Translations under genes and position numbers: made by a program
Shown: positions 46,572-58,500 of the stretch, piece by piece
How positions within the stretch are numbered: the stretch's first letter is position 1
How the letters are laid out: each line of letters starts with the position of its first letter
NCBI GenBank assembly: GCA_017506865.1
Contig: JAFCMP010000536.1
Coordinates: 1,054,001-1,118,000, forward strand
DNA: 64,000 bases
Source of the DNA: Tribonema minus
Lineage: Eukaryota > Sar > Xanthophyceae > Tribonematales > Tribonemataceae
Direction of reading: 5' to 3'
Notes under the pieces: model-generated
Seen by the model: the letters and a program-made list of their open reading frames with translations, nothing else
Databases searched by the model: none
What the model was told of the DNA's origin: nothing

Positions 46572-49500
46572 TCACCGGTACTGGAAGTCTCCTAGGATGC
46601 CGCGCGTGGCGTCCTTGAGGCGGTTCGCGGCGACGCCGACGCCCTTGAGCTCGCTCGCCACGCTCTGCCCGAGGCGCCCGACGAACTGGCTCAGCTCGCC
46701 CAGGCCGTCGTCCGCCGCGCTGCCGCCGCGCGCACGGCCGCTGCCGTCCTCTCTGCACGGCGCACCGGGGGGGGCAAGGCAGGCATGTGCGGCATGAGCT
46801 GCGACGCTTTGTGCCCAACTCTGACGCTGATTTCAGCAGGGTCGCGAACCACAGGTGCAGCCATCATTGCAAATCGCGCCGCAGCCAAGTCGACCCAGCG
46901 GCAGCAGGCGAGTTGCACGCTGCCGCCACGCAGTTGGACGCTGCCTGCCCTGCTCAGGGCACCCAGGGGGGGGGGCGATCGCGGCCTCATCCATGGGCCT
47001 GAACTTGAGCAATAAGTTCTTGTTCCTAGCCCTGACCCTACTAGCCGATGACAGGCTCACAAACCGCAACCAGCATTGCAGAGCGTACTGCTCGGCGCAC
47101 AATGGGGCGAGGCAAGCGCAACGTTGGCGTGGTGTCACTTCTGTTCACGTGGGCTGTAAATTCACCCCTCCCCCTCAAACCAGACCAGCCCATCGCGGAC
47201 CCACCACAACTGCGGCCAGTACTACAGATCGCACGCTGCCAAGGCAACAACAGCAGGATGCCGCCCTGGCGGTGGCCTCTGTCCTCCTTGCTCGACCACG
47301 ATGGGGCGAGGCAAGCGCAGCGTTGTTTGTGTCCCGCTGCGAGTGCTACATAGAACCGTGGCCCCCAATTCCAACACAGACCCTGGTTTTTGGCAGGCGA
47401 AAGTCCAGACTTGCGCCAGCAGCAGTGTTGTCCGCGGTGGCCGGCAGTGACGCCTTTGAATAGATCTGCGCCTGCTTGCGTCATGACACGCCCACACACA
47501 GCAAGCCCACCGGCACACCCGCCTTGCCTGGTCTACTAGCACTCTGAACTACGCGTGAAGTACTTGATTTACGGTACTTCCGCTTGGAAAGCCCATGAAG
47601 TATGCCAGGCACGCGGCTCTAGTGTCCATGTAAGCGTGTGCTGCCAGTGACGTACCTGCCAAAGTACGCGTCGCTGCCGATGGCGGTGGCGCCGGTGAAG
47701 CGCGAGGCCATCTCCGTGCGGCGCGCGCGCTCCTCCGGGTCCATCGCGAGCGCCTGCTCATTGAGCATGTCGCTGCCGATGCCCTTGGCATTCTTGTACC
47801 TGCAAAGGGGGGGCGCGGTGCGAGAGGGCGATTCAACAAAGACATGTATTAGGCGGCAGGGCAAGGATGGCTGATGCGGCGAGCACCAATGTCAGGTATG
47901 TAGAGTAGGTGTGCTGTACCCAACGATGCGAAGGGCGATGCAGCATGGAAGGTATCATCGATGTTTTGGTTTAATTCTTAAAAGGGTAGAGCTAGGGTTG
48001 AAATTGGGGGTGAGGGCTAAGGGGTACATTCAACCGTCACTGCTACTATGCGTTCCGCGAGGTGCGCATCACGCAGCACCGAGGGCGCCGAGCAAGGAGG
48101 CGTGGACGGCACGAGTCAGGCAGTGAGAGAGTCGCGCGCGACTGCGAGGCTTAAGTGCGCAGGCGACGCTCCACAGCATGTGACGCTCCACAGCATGTGA
48201 CGCTCCACAGCATGTGACGCTCCACAGCATGTGATGCTTCGCAGCGCCTACAAGCGGCAACAGAATACTCGCCGCAGCGCCTTTTGTAAATGAGGGGGGG
48301 GGCGTTGAGCACTGCTGCACGACATGGCAGCGGGCGCCATGATGTAGCTGCAGCTGCTTGAGCCATAGCCGCACACTTTCCGCACATGATTCATGTGTCA
48401 ATGTGAGCAAAACGTGGATGCTGGCTGGTGACTTTCTGTTACCCTGGCATGATGGCAGAGCTTCCTCGTTACAGCAACGCGTGGTGCGCGCCCCTTCGCT
48501 CCTGATATGAACGCCGCACGCGTATGTTGAATGGTGAGCCATTCCTCTCCCTCACCCTAACCCTAACCCTAATTCCTAGCCGCTCATCTACTTCAAGCGG
48601 TCCAATACGTACACCTCCGTCACAGTCTCTCGCGCGCCAACACTCACTTGTCTTTGTCGAACGCCGGCGTCGGCGACGCGCCAAACGCGCTGCTGCCGCC
48701 GTACGCAGCAGCGTCGGGCTTGGTGGCGTAGCCTAACCCTCACCCGACCCTAACCCTAACCGTTACCCTAATTCTACGCCTAGCCGTTCATCTACTTCAA
48801 GCAGTTCAATACGCAAGCCTGCGGCACAGTCTCTCGCGCGCAAACGCTCACTTGTCTTTGTCGAACGCCGGCGTCGGCGACGCGCCATACGCGCTGCTGC
48901 CGCCGTATGCAGCAGCATCGGGCTTGGTGGCGTAGGCGCTGGCGCTGTAGGTGCTGTCGGCGCTGCTGCGGCGGCTGCCGGCGCCGGAGCCGCCACCGTA
49001 GCGGGAACCCCCGTACGTGCCCTGCGTCGATGAGCTGCGCAGGCGATAAGGCAATTGCAGTTGTTAAGTGCGCGTGTGAAACGAAACTGCGTGTTGTGAT
49101 GCAAATTGGCTGCTCTGCCAAAGCGACAAAGCGGGTATTGTGGAAGGATGTCATACAAAGAGGTGGTGCGTCAGTTCAGATCCGCCGTACGTGCCCTGCG
49201 TCGATGAGCTGCGCAGGTGATAAGGCAATCGAAGTTATTTGCAATTGAAGTTAAGTAGTGTGAAGGAAACGGCAGTACTGTGATGCACACTTGGCTGCTG
49301 CTTCACCAAAGCGACATGACACGGGGGTTGGCAAAGGGTGTCGTGTATAAGCCTGATGCATCAATCAGATTCCCCCATACGTGTCCTGCGTCAATGAGCT
49401 GCGCAGGTGATGCGGCAATCGCAATCATGAGTGCGAACAAAACCGAAATACAGCACGGCCGCCGAATAACCCATGGTGAATCTGGCCCTTGAACAAAGAA

Positions 49501-52500
49501 GAGGCCGTGCTTCAGGAGAAGACGGATGTAGAAGTACGGTGCACCCATCGCTGAGCACTGTGCACGCATGCGATCACAGACCTCCCAGAGCGTATTTTGT
49601 GAAAGCAATAGCTTCACATTGTAATGGCCTCAGATTGTAATGGCTGTGGGGTGCACATCGCTCGACATGATGCAGTTAGGTAGGCACGATGTCCCTGAAG
49701 CATGCATGGCATGAGGTACCTTCAGATTAGTGATGTGCCTGAAGTGGGCATCGCATGAATGAAAGCAGCTCAGAACGACGGCGCACCTTTCAGATGGCGA
49801 GCGATAGAGTGACCCTGCTGGTACCCCTAACCCCAACTACCGTGCACTTATCACTGAGCACTGGCGCATCACGCATGCGCAACACAGACCTTCCAGAGTG
49901 TGTTCATGAAAGCAAATGATTCGAGATGTGATGTTCCTGGAGTGTAAATTGCATGAATTGACGCAGTTTGGTTCGCATGGCGTCATCGAAGCATACATGG
50001 CATGAACGGCGTACCTTTCAGATGGCGAGCGGTAGAGCGATCCTGCTGGTGCCCCCGCAGCTGCGCTGGCTGCCCCCGTTGACAGCTTGGACGCTGATGC
50101 CACAGGCATCTGTAATGTGGCACACAAGCGTTAGGGTTAGGGTTAGCATTAGACTAGGGTTTGAAATTAGGAAACGGCGTACACGCAGCGTGCGCGCGTG
50201 AGCTGTCGTCACGAGATGTCACATGTGTTGTGGCGCACAATCAGTGTGCATGCATGGTGTGAGAATGTCTACACCAGGGTCAGGGTTAGCATCAGGGTTT
50301 GGAGTCAGGTATCAGCGTACACGACGCGTGCGCGTGTGCAGCAATCGTCGCAGCTTTCGTGAAAAACAGGCTTCTGTCGTAAGACTTGCATGGTCTTGCT
50401 TGTACCACCAACCCTTCCCCCATCTGTAACCCTCCCCATACCCTTACCACAACCCCTAATTCTAACCAAGATGCTGATGCCCCTTCGGCTGCGTTGCCCG
50501 TCTGCGTGGTGTGATTATTGGGTCGCAGTGAGGTGTCTAGCACAGCAGGTGCAGTTTATGTGTGTACGCGGGGATCGCCATTGCTTTAGCGACAAGCAGG
50601 CAACCGCGAAACTGAGCATGTTGCTCGTGCTATATGACCTCGCAGCGACGATGACGCCCAATCTTGACCCTAACCTAACCCCAATCCTAACCCTAACCCT
50701 AACCCTAGCTCCATGCATCTGTACTTGCGTCGCTATGTCACTGGCCGTGAGTGGCGGCAGTCGTGCAGAGCAAAGAGCCGCGGCATCGGCGCCAAGATCA
50801 CGTGCTAGGCACAGGCGGCCGCATTGGGAGGGGATGTCACTTCAGTAATTCCAGCAAAATTGCGCCAATCTCGAGTACAAAGATGCAACTACCGTGCCAG
50901 CACTGTGGCAGGGCACACGAAATCTGCACCAGGCAACTAATACCTGAAGTATTCTAGACTTGAGATATGACTTAAATCCAGGGGGGTCGATCCTCTGCCC
51001 GCGCTTGCGATAGGTGTAGAGCCCTTTCAGCACGCCCTTCACCCTGACCCTAGTCGTAACCCTATTCCTGACCCTAACCCTAAACCCAAGAGTGCAACTC
51101 CAAACAACAATCGCATTCCACGAGTATGGGACGTACGAGCGAGAGGACAGAGCGGCCTGGGGTGAGACATAGTTTTGAGAGCAGGTTGATGTTAGGGTCA
51201 GGGTTAGCGGCTGGCACATTAACACCAATTCTAACCCTAAGACCAAGGTAAGGGGTTATCGTTTTGCAAAAGGTTGCAATTAGGGTTAGGGTTAGCAGCC
51301 GGCAAGTTCCACCGTAATGCTCACACTAGACCTACCGCAACTGCACGCGTTGACTCAAAGTAAGCCTTTTTTCTAGCGGTTTCAGCCTGCGCCGCCGCGT
51401 GCGCAAACGGCTCTGCGGTTGTGGTACAGATGCGCAGAAATCAGCCTAATACCTACCTACGTAGACCTACTGAATGACACAGTGCTCACCTGCAATGAAC
51501 CCTTGGCTGCCTCGGCCTGCGCCGCCGCCTGCGCAGACGCGAACGGTTACAGCAGTGCGCAGAGACAAGGGCAGATGGTTACTGGCACGCAGACGTTGTG
51601 GAGCGCAGAAAGACGCTTCTCGCCTCGCCAACACAGTTGTGAGCCTGTTGAGCAGCGGCACGCCTGCGCAAGCACGAACGATAAAGCAGCGCGCAGAGAC
51701 AATTCACTTGGTTGAAGCAGTGTGTGACAGTGCTCCTTGGAGAGAAAATGTGTCCCTCTGAACTTTGGACGCCCCGAAAGCGAAGTGCAAATGGTCGCTG
51801 GCGGGCAAACATTGTCGAGCGCTGGGGAACGCTTCTTGGATCGACAATGCCATTATTAGCATGTTGAGCAACGGCACATACCTCCCACACTCACCCTAAC
51901 CCTGACCCTGGACCATGACCTTAACTCTGATACTACTGGCAAAGACGTATCAGACGTTAATGACGCAGCAACGGGCCAACACACGGGCGCTGCAGTGTAT
52001 GCTGGTTGCTATGCACAGAAATCAGAGCTGTGCGTTGGGAGCGGTTTCCCTAACCCTCACTCCAACCCTGAACCTAACCCTAGCCCCTAACCCTATGCGT
52101 AACCCTAACCCGACAATGCGGTCGTGTCCTGCTGCACATCAGTGCGACCGCGCCTGCCAATCAACCACAGCGGCCCGGGGGGGGGCGCAAACTCAAAATG
52201 ATGTTTGAATGCGCGGCGCTGCTGCCTAATGGGCCCTTGACACCGTCTGCAAGCGCAGCAGCGTAAGGTGCTCAGCGAGTGCTCAGCAGCTCGCAGTGAG
52301 GCTGAGAAGAGTAGAAGCGGGAACCCATGTACGATCTGCTGATCTGGTGCAATCACCAAAGCAAGCCACAAAAGACGTGGCGCTGCTGACAGAGGGCCCT
52401 CGGTGCCACCTACAAGCACCAAGTGCTCAGCGAGTGCTCAGCAGCTCACAACGAGGCTACGAATATTGGAATCAGGAACCCATGTACAATTTCATGAAAA

Positions 52501-55500
52501 GCAAGCCACAGAGCTGCGGTACATGAAGCGACAGCCACAAAAGCAAGCCACAACAGCTGCGGTACATGGAGCGAAACGAGAGCGCAGCACGTGACGCTCC
52601 GAGGTCTGATGCATCAGAGGCATGACACGGTGCGTCAGTACGAATAGCGCGTTTTCCACGTGCATGCATACCTCCTCAAAACCGCCCAGCGACAGGTCTT
52701 CCGAGCCGCCCCCGCTGCTGAGCTTTGCTGCCCCCAGCTTGCGCGCGCCGAGCTTCTTCGTCGCGCCCGATGCCTGCAGCAGCGAGTTGCGGCGACAGAG
52801 TTACTTCAACTTGAAGTACATGATTTTGCTTCATGAAAAAGTGACAGTACATTGTGGTATTTCATATTGGGGTACATCCCAGCTTGCGTGCGCCGAGATT
52901 CTTTGTCGCGCCCGATGCCTGCAGCAGGGAGTCGCAGCGACAGAGGCACCACAACTTGAACTACAGCTATACAATTGATAGTACATCTTGGTGCTTCATA
53001 TTGGGGTTCATCCCAACTTGCGCGCGCCAAGCTTCTTTGTCGCGCCCGATGCCTGCAGCAGGTGAGCCGCGGCGACGGAAGCACTTCAACTTGAAGTACA
53101 CAATATTGCTGCAAAATGACAGTACATTTTGGTACTTCAGATTGGGGTACATCTCAGCTTGCGCGCGCCAAGCTTCTTTGTCGCGCCCATCGCCTGCAGC
53201 AGCGAGCCGCTGCGACGGAGGACTGCAACTTGAAGTACATAATTAAAATGATGGTACATCTTGGTGCTTGAAACTGGGGTGCATCTGAACACGCGCATGG
53301 GTGGGTCAGTATATGAGTGTGTCATGTAATTTCAACAGTAAACAAAGAAGTGGCAGCCACACTGAGGCTCTACAGCGCAATGTGTGGGGAGGCGGGCGTC
53401 TTCGGCGCTGTTCCTGGGGCCTGCAGCAGCAGCAGCACCGAGTGGCAAAGTCGAGTGCGCATGCCAACTTGAAGCATGTGATTGCACTCAGGCCCAGGCG
53501 GAACTTGGACATGTGCGCAGAGGCTTGCCGCGTCCACGTTGGGACTTCTTCTGCAGCGTTAATGTACTTCAACATCAACTTCAACTTGATCTGCCTGATG
53601 ACACCGCTGCTCTTTAAACGCAAGAAATGATACCAGAGCACCCGAACGTCCACACACATACGGCACCAGCGCGTGGTACAGCCAGGGAGTGGTCGGTAGC
53701 ACGTTTCTGCTGATCATCACCACGCCGAAATGCCACAGCCGAGGACATGTACGAAGCAGAAACATACGTGCGTGCAAGCAAACAACCACAATATAAAATT
53801 GCCTGCAACACAGTCCCAACCCAAATGCGCACGATGCACATAGCTCCCCGCACTTTGTTGCACGTACTTGTCTCGGCGTGGACTTGAGCGGCAACGGCCC
53901 AGTGCTCGCAACAGAGTCCCAACCTACCCACAACGGTGCACTTACATAGCGCCTCATACTCTGTATCGCGCACCTTTCTCAGCGTGGGCTTGGGCGGCGA
54001 CTTGGAGCTGAGCGTCACCATGCTTCCCCCGCCAACTTCGACTCCCCCCGCCCCCGCCCCCCCCACCACATCCCCCACAGACAGCCGCCCCTTGGGCTGC
54101 TCCTCTTGGCGAGTTGGAACCGGTGCTGCAAGCTCCGGCGCGGGAGCGGCTACTGCCGGTGACGCCGCCGCCGCAGGCGCTGCTGCACAGGAGGCAACAC
54201 GGTCACGGGCGTTGGTGAAATGCGTAGCGGTGGCAGTTGCGATTGACGGGTGCGTGAAAATACGACCACATACGAATCAGGAGGCTGTATAGGTGGGCTG
54301 TATAGGTGGGCTGTATATCCGTAGGTGTGAAGAGTTCGCCGCCAGTGTCGCCGCAGCCGCAGCAGGCGCTGCTGCACAGGAGGCAACAAGGTCACTCGCG
54401 TTGATGCCGGTGGCGGATTCGCTGGGGGCACTTTGATGTGCATGTCACGAGAACAGGTGTAAGTGGGTGTTGATTGTTGGTGTGCGTCGCGGCGGCGATG
54501 CCGCGAGGCGCAGGCCGCAGGCGCTGGTGCGCAGGAGGCAACGAGGTCATTCGCGTTGGTGCCGTGCGCAGCGGTGGCAGTTGCGGTTGAGGAATATGCG
54601 AAGATACGACCACGAATATACGATGACGCAAGAATCAGTTAGGAGGTCTGTACATCTGCAGGCATGGACAGTTCACCGCCAGTGTCGCCGCAGCGGGAGG
54701 CGCTGCTGCACAGGAGGCAACACGGTCATGCGAGTTGATGCCGTGAGCAGTGGTGGCAGACATGCTTGGGGGCACTTTGATGTGTATGTCTTGACCACGC
54801 GTGAAGGAGTAGGTACATGTAAATTGTGTATCTAACAGTATTGATGTTGTACGTCGCGGCGACGGTGCCGCGAGGCGCAGGCCGCAGGTGCTGCTGCGCA
54901 GGAAACGGACATCACTCGCGTTGGTGCCGTGCGTAGCGGTGTGGCTGTTGCGGCTCGAGGAGTATGTACGTAAACATACGACCAATACTGACTGTCCTGA
55001 AGTATGCCAGCATTGAGCAAACACTGCACAGAGCAACCGCACACCGGAAGACGAGGGTGCGCTCGCGCTCGACAGAAGCGCCCGACAAAACCGGAGCGAG
55101 CGCCTGACTCCTGCCGAACAGAACAGCTTGAGGCACCGCGCATCACTCGAAGCGACGCCAAACCGCACACAACACCATCACAAGCTGCAGAGGCACGTCC
55201 TCGACAGCAGCGCCCAACACACCTGGAACGGGCGGCGACGCGTAGCCCAACTGCGGCGGCGACGCCGAATTCCGCACGGGGCGGCAGTAATGCTCTGGCA
55301 GTAATACTCTGAGCAAGTACTCCAAAAGTGTGTCAGTATTGGGCAAGAACTGCACAGAGCGACTGCACACCAGAAGCCGAGAGACCGCTCACGCTCGACA
55401 GATGCACTTGACATACCTGGAGCGGGCGGCGATGCATAGCCCGGCGGCGGCGGCGACGCCGAACCTGAACCTGCGGAAGGCGGCGGCGGCGGCGACGCAT

Positions 55501-58500
55501 AGGCCGCGGGCGGTGGCGGTGTGCCCGGTGGCGGCGGCGTGGACGTCTCGATGTCGCGCATGATGCGGTCCAGGCCGCACGCAATGGCGGCCTCGTCGGC
55601 GTCCCTGGCGCCGTGCGCGCTGTTCCAGACGTCGGCGGCGGGGTCGGGGGTCTCCGCAATGAGCTGATGGGGGGGGGGGCGATGGGGGGGGGGGGGGGGG
55701 GGGGGCATTGTGTAAGCGCTCAGCTTCTGTGCCGTGTGCGCAGTTCAAGATAGGTCCTGAGGTCTCTGCTATGAGCTGATGGGCGCGGGGGGGAGAGGGG
55801 AGGGGGTGGGGATGTATTGTGTCAGCGCTCAGTATGGACGTTGTGGTGTGCTGGTCCAGATGTTGGAGGAATGCTGCACCTCCCAACCTGCCCAAATCAA
55901 ACCTGCCTGTGCGTACATGCCTGCTCGAGGTGCGCGCAATAGGCCGGCTGCGGCACTTTGCCGTTACGCCTCACTCCTGAATTGTGCGCTTTGAGGCTTA
56001 CAAGTTGCAACGGATGCGCCTGACAAAAAACATGAATACCTGCTTGAGGCGTGCGCGGTACGCCTCCGCCGCGCAGCTGCGGTAATGTATGACACCCACC
56101 GTCTTCTATAAATGTAGTGTATACTTCGAAGTAGTGTACTTGTTGACTATACTACCTGCTTGAGGCGCGCGCGGTACGCCTCCGCCGCGCAGCTGCGGTA
56201 ATGTATGACACCCACCGTCTTCTATAAATGTAGTGTATACTTCGAAGTAGTGTACTTGTTGACTATACTATTCATAACTTATACTTCGAAAAATGTACAT
56301 ACCTGCTTGAGGTGCGCGCGGTACGCCTCCGCCGCGCGGCTGCGGTACTTGGCGTCCGTCTTGCCCATGTCGCTGACGCCGTGCGACTGGAAGTACGCGC
56401 GCGCCGCCGCGTTGCCGCCGCGCTTCATGCTGTCCAGTTCCCACTGCGTATGCGAGACAAAGGCATCACTTCAAGTTGAGGTTGACATACTGTGTTTCAC
56501 TTCAGATATATGATTATGCTGGGAAGTGTATGCGGCTCCTATAGGTGTTGCCGCCACGTTGCATGCTGTCCGGCGCCCACTGCGCCGACGCACGCAGAAC
56601 AAATGCATCGCTTCAAGCTGAAGTTGCCAAGCCCGTAACTCTTCAGAAAATTATTGATTATTTTGATGATGCTATTGAAATATGTGGTGTCAGTGGGCGT
56701 TGCCGCCGCGCTTCATGCTGTGCAGCTCCAACAGCGACGCACGAGGAATGCACGTCACTTCAAGTTGAAGTTGACATGGCCGAACGTTTTACTTCAGAAA
56801 GCAACGTGATTGTTTGATGACGCTATTGAAATATGTGGTGTCAGTGGGCGTTGCCGCCGCGCTTCATGCTGTCCAACTCCCACTGCGCGACTGCACGAAA
56901 AACCAGGGCATAACTTCAATTTGGGTCGGCATACTGTGCGTATAGTTTATTCATACTCGAATGTGGTTTGGGTGGGCATCTGATTTTGGGTGCCACCCTT
57001 CAGGCTGTCCAGCTCACACTGTGTGGGGGCACGAGTACTGCTATTCACTTCAACTTGAAACCAGCGTGCTGCAATGCTCTCATTTGATTATGGCGGCATG
57101 TTCCGTGTTATTCTGTAGGCCCGGCTCACGCTGCGCCCGAACGTGATTGAGCGCGCCCACGTTGTTGGGTAACTTCATCTTGTCCACTGAGGTCATCACA
57201 GGGGGGTGATGCATACCTAGGGTTAGGTTCCACAAGTAGAGCCCGACGCTGCACACATGTGTGATGTACACGCCCACATCATCGTGGACAACTTGGTGTT
57301 GTCCATTGAGATGCCGAGGGGTGATGCTTCGCAAGGCGTACCTGCCACCACTTGTCGAGCTCCGCGCTGCGATGCGCACGCCAAGTGTTTATTGGGTAAC
57401 TTCAAATTGAACATTGAGGGTGTCAGCACCTCTGGGGGGTGAAACGTACGTGCCTCCGCTTGTCGAGCGCAGCGCTGCACATAGACGTTACGTCACGGAC
57501 GTCATATGCACGCGTACGTTCTACTGGGGAACTTGAGGATGCGTACCTGCCGCCACTTGTCGCGCTCGAAGCTGCGCACGAACGCAATGTGCACGCCCAT
57601 GTAATGAACATACATAGCAGTATACGTATTGAACAACGTCGTGATGTCCATTGGGGTATACCGGGGTAGTACGCACCTGCCGCCACTTGTCAAGCTCGAC
57701 GCTGCGCACGAACGTGATGTGCACGCCCATGTGATTGCCCAAGTATTGAATAACTTTATGTTGTCCATTGAGGTACGCCGGACTTTCACGTACCTGTCGC
57801 CGCCTGTCGAGCTCGACGCTGCGCACGAACGTCATGTGCATGTCATGTTGGATAACTTCAAGTTGTCCATCGGAATGCCGAGGGTGGTGAAATGTACTTG
57901 AAGTTACGTACCTGCCGCCACTTGTCGAGCTCTACGCTGCGCACGAAGGTGATGTGCACGCCCATGTTGCGGTGCACCGCACTGCAGTCGTAGCAAAGGA
58001 AGATCCCGTACGTGACGCTCGCCCACGTGGGATTGCGCGTCGGGCAGTCAAAGCACACCTGCACAATCAAAAGTATGGTGAACGAATGGTGAAGGCATGT
58101 ACTTCAAGTTGAAGTGAACTTTATGCAGGTGACGATTGCCCACATGGCGTTGCGCGCCGGGCAGTCAGAGCACACCTGCGGGACCGTCAAAAGCAAAGTG
58201 GTGCACTTCAAGTTGAAGTAAGGGTTGCGCGTCGCGCAGTCAAAACACATATGCAACATCGGCCGGAATTGAAAGCTGATGGCGTGAAGGCATGTACTTC
58301 AGGTTGCAGTAGGTGACGTTCGCCTACGCGGGGTTTCAGTGAGGTTGCGCGCAGGACAGTCAGAGCAAACCTGAAGCGAACCTGCAGCTAACTGGAGCAT
58401 GAAAGTGCAGGTGTGGTCATCGTCAATGACACAATGGAGAAGATGAACGTTGAGGCACTCAGTCGAGGAGTGGAAGCAGAGACGCCCATACAGGGTGCTT

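Noticed and set aside
50128-52114. A chromosome end at the telomere-like cluster
   Set aside because: Runs are short, degenerate, in both orientations, and lie inside an intact gene with exons on both sides.
53306-55708. Many medium-length frames in ArfGAP introns as separate small genes
   Set aside because: Their recognisable parts are copies of ArfGAP exon edges; they lack complete domains.
46985-58375. CRISPR-like interpretation of the regularly spaced repeats
   Set aside because: The host is eukaryotic, repeats equal exon edges, spacers are themselves repeated, and no cas-like gene is present.
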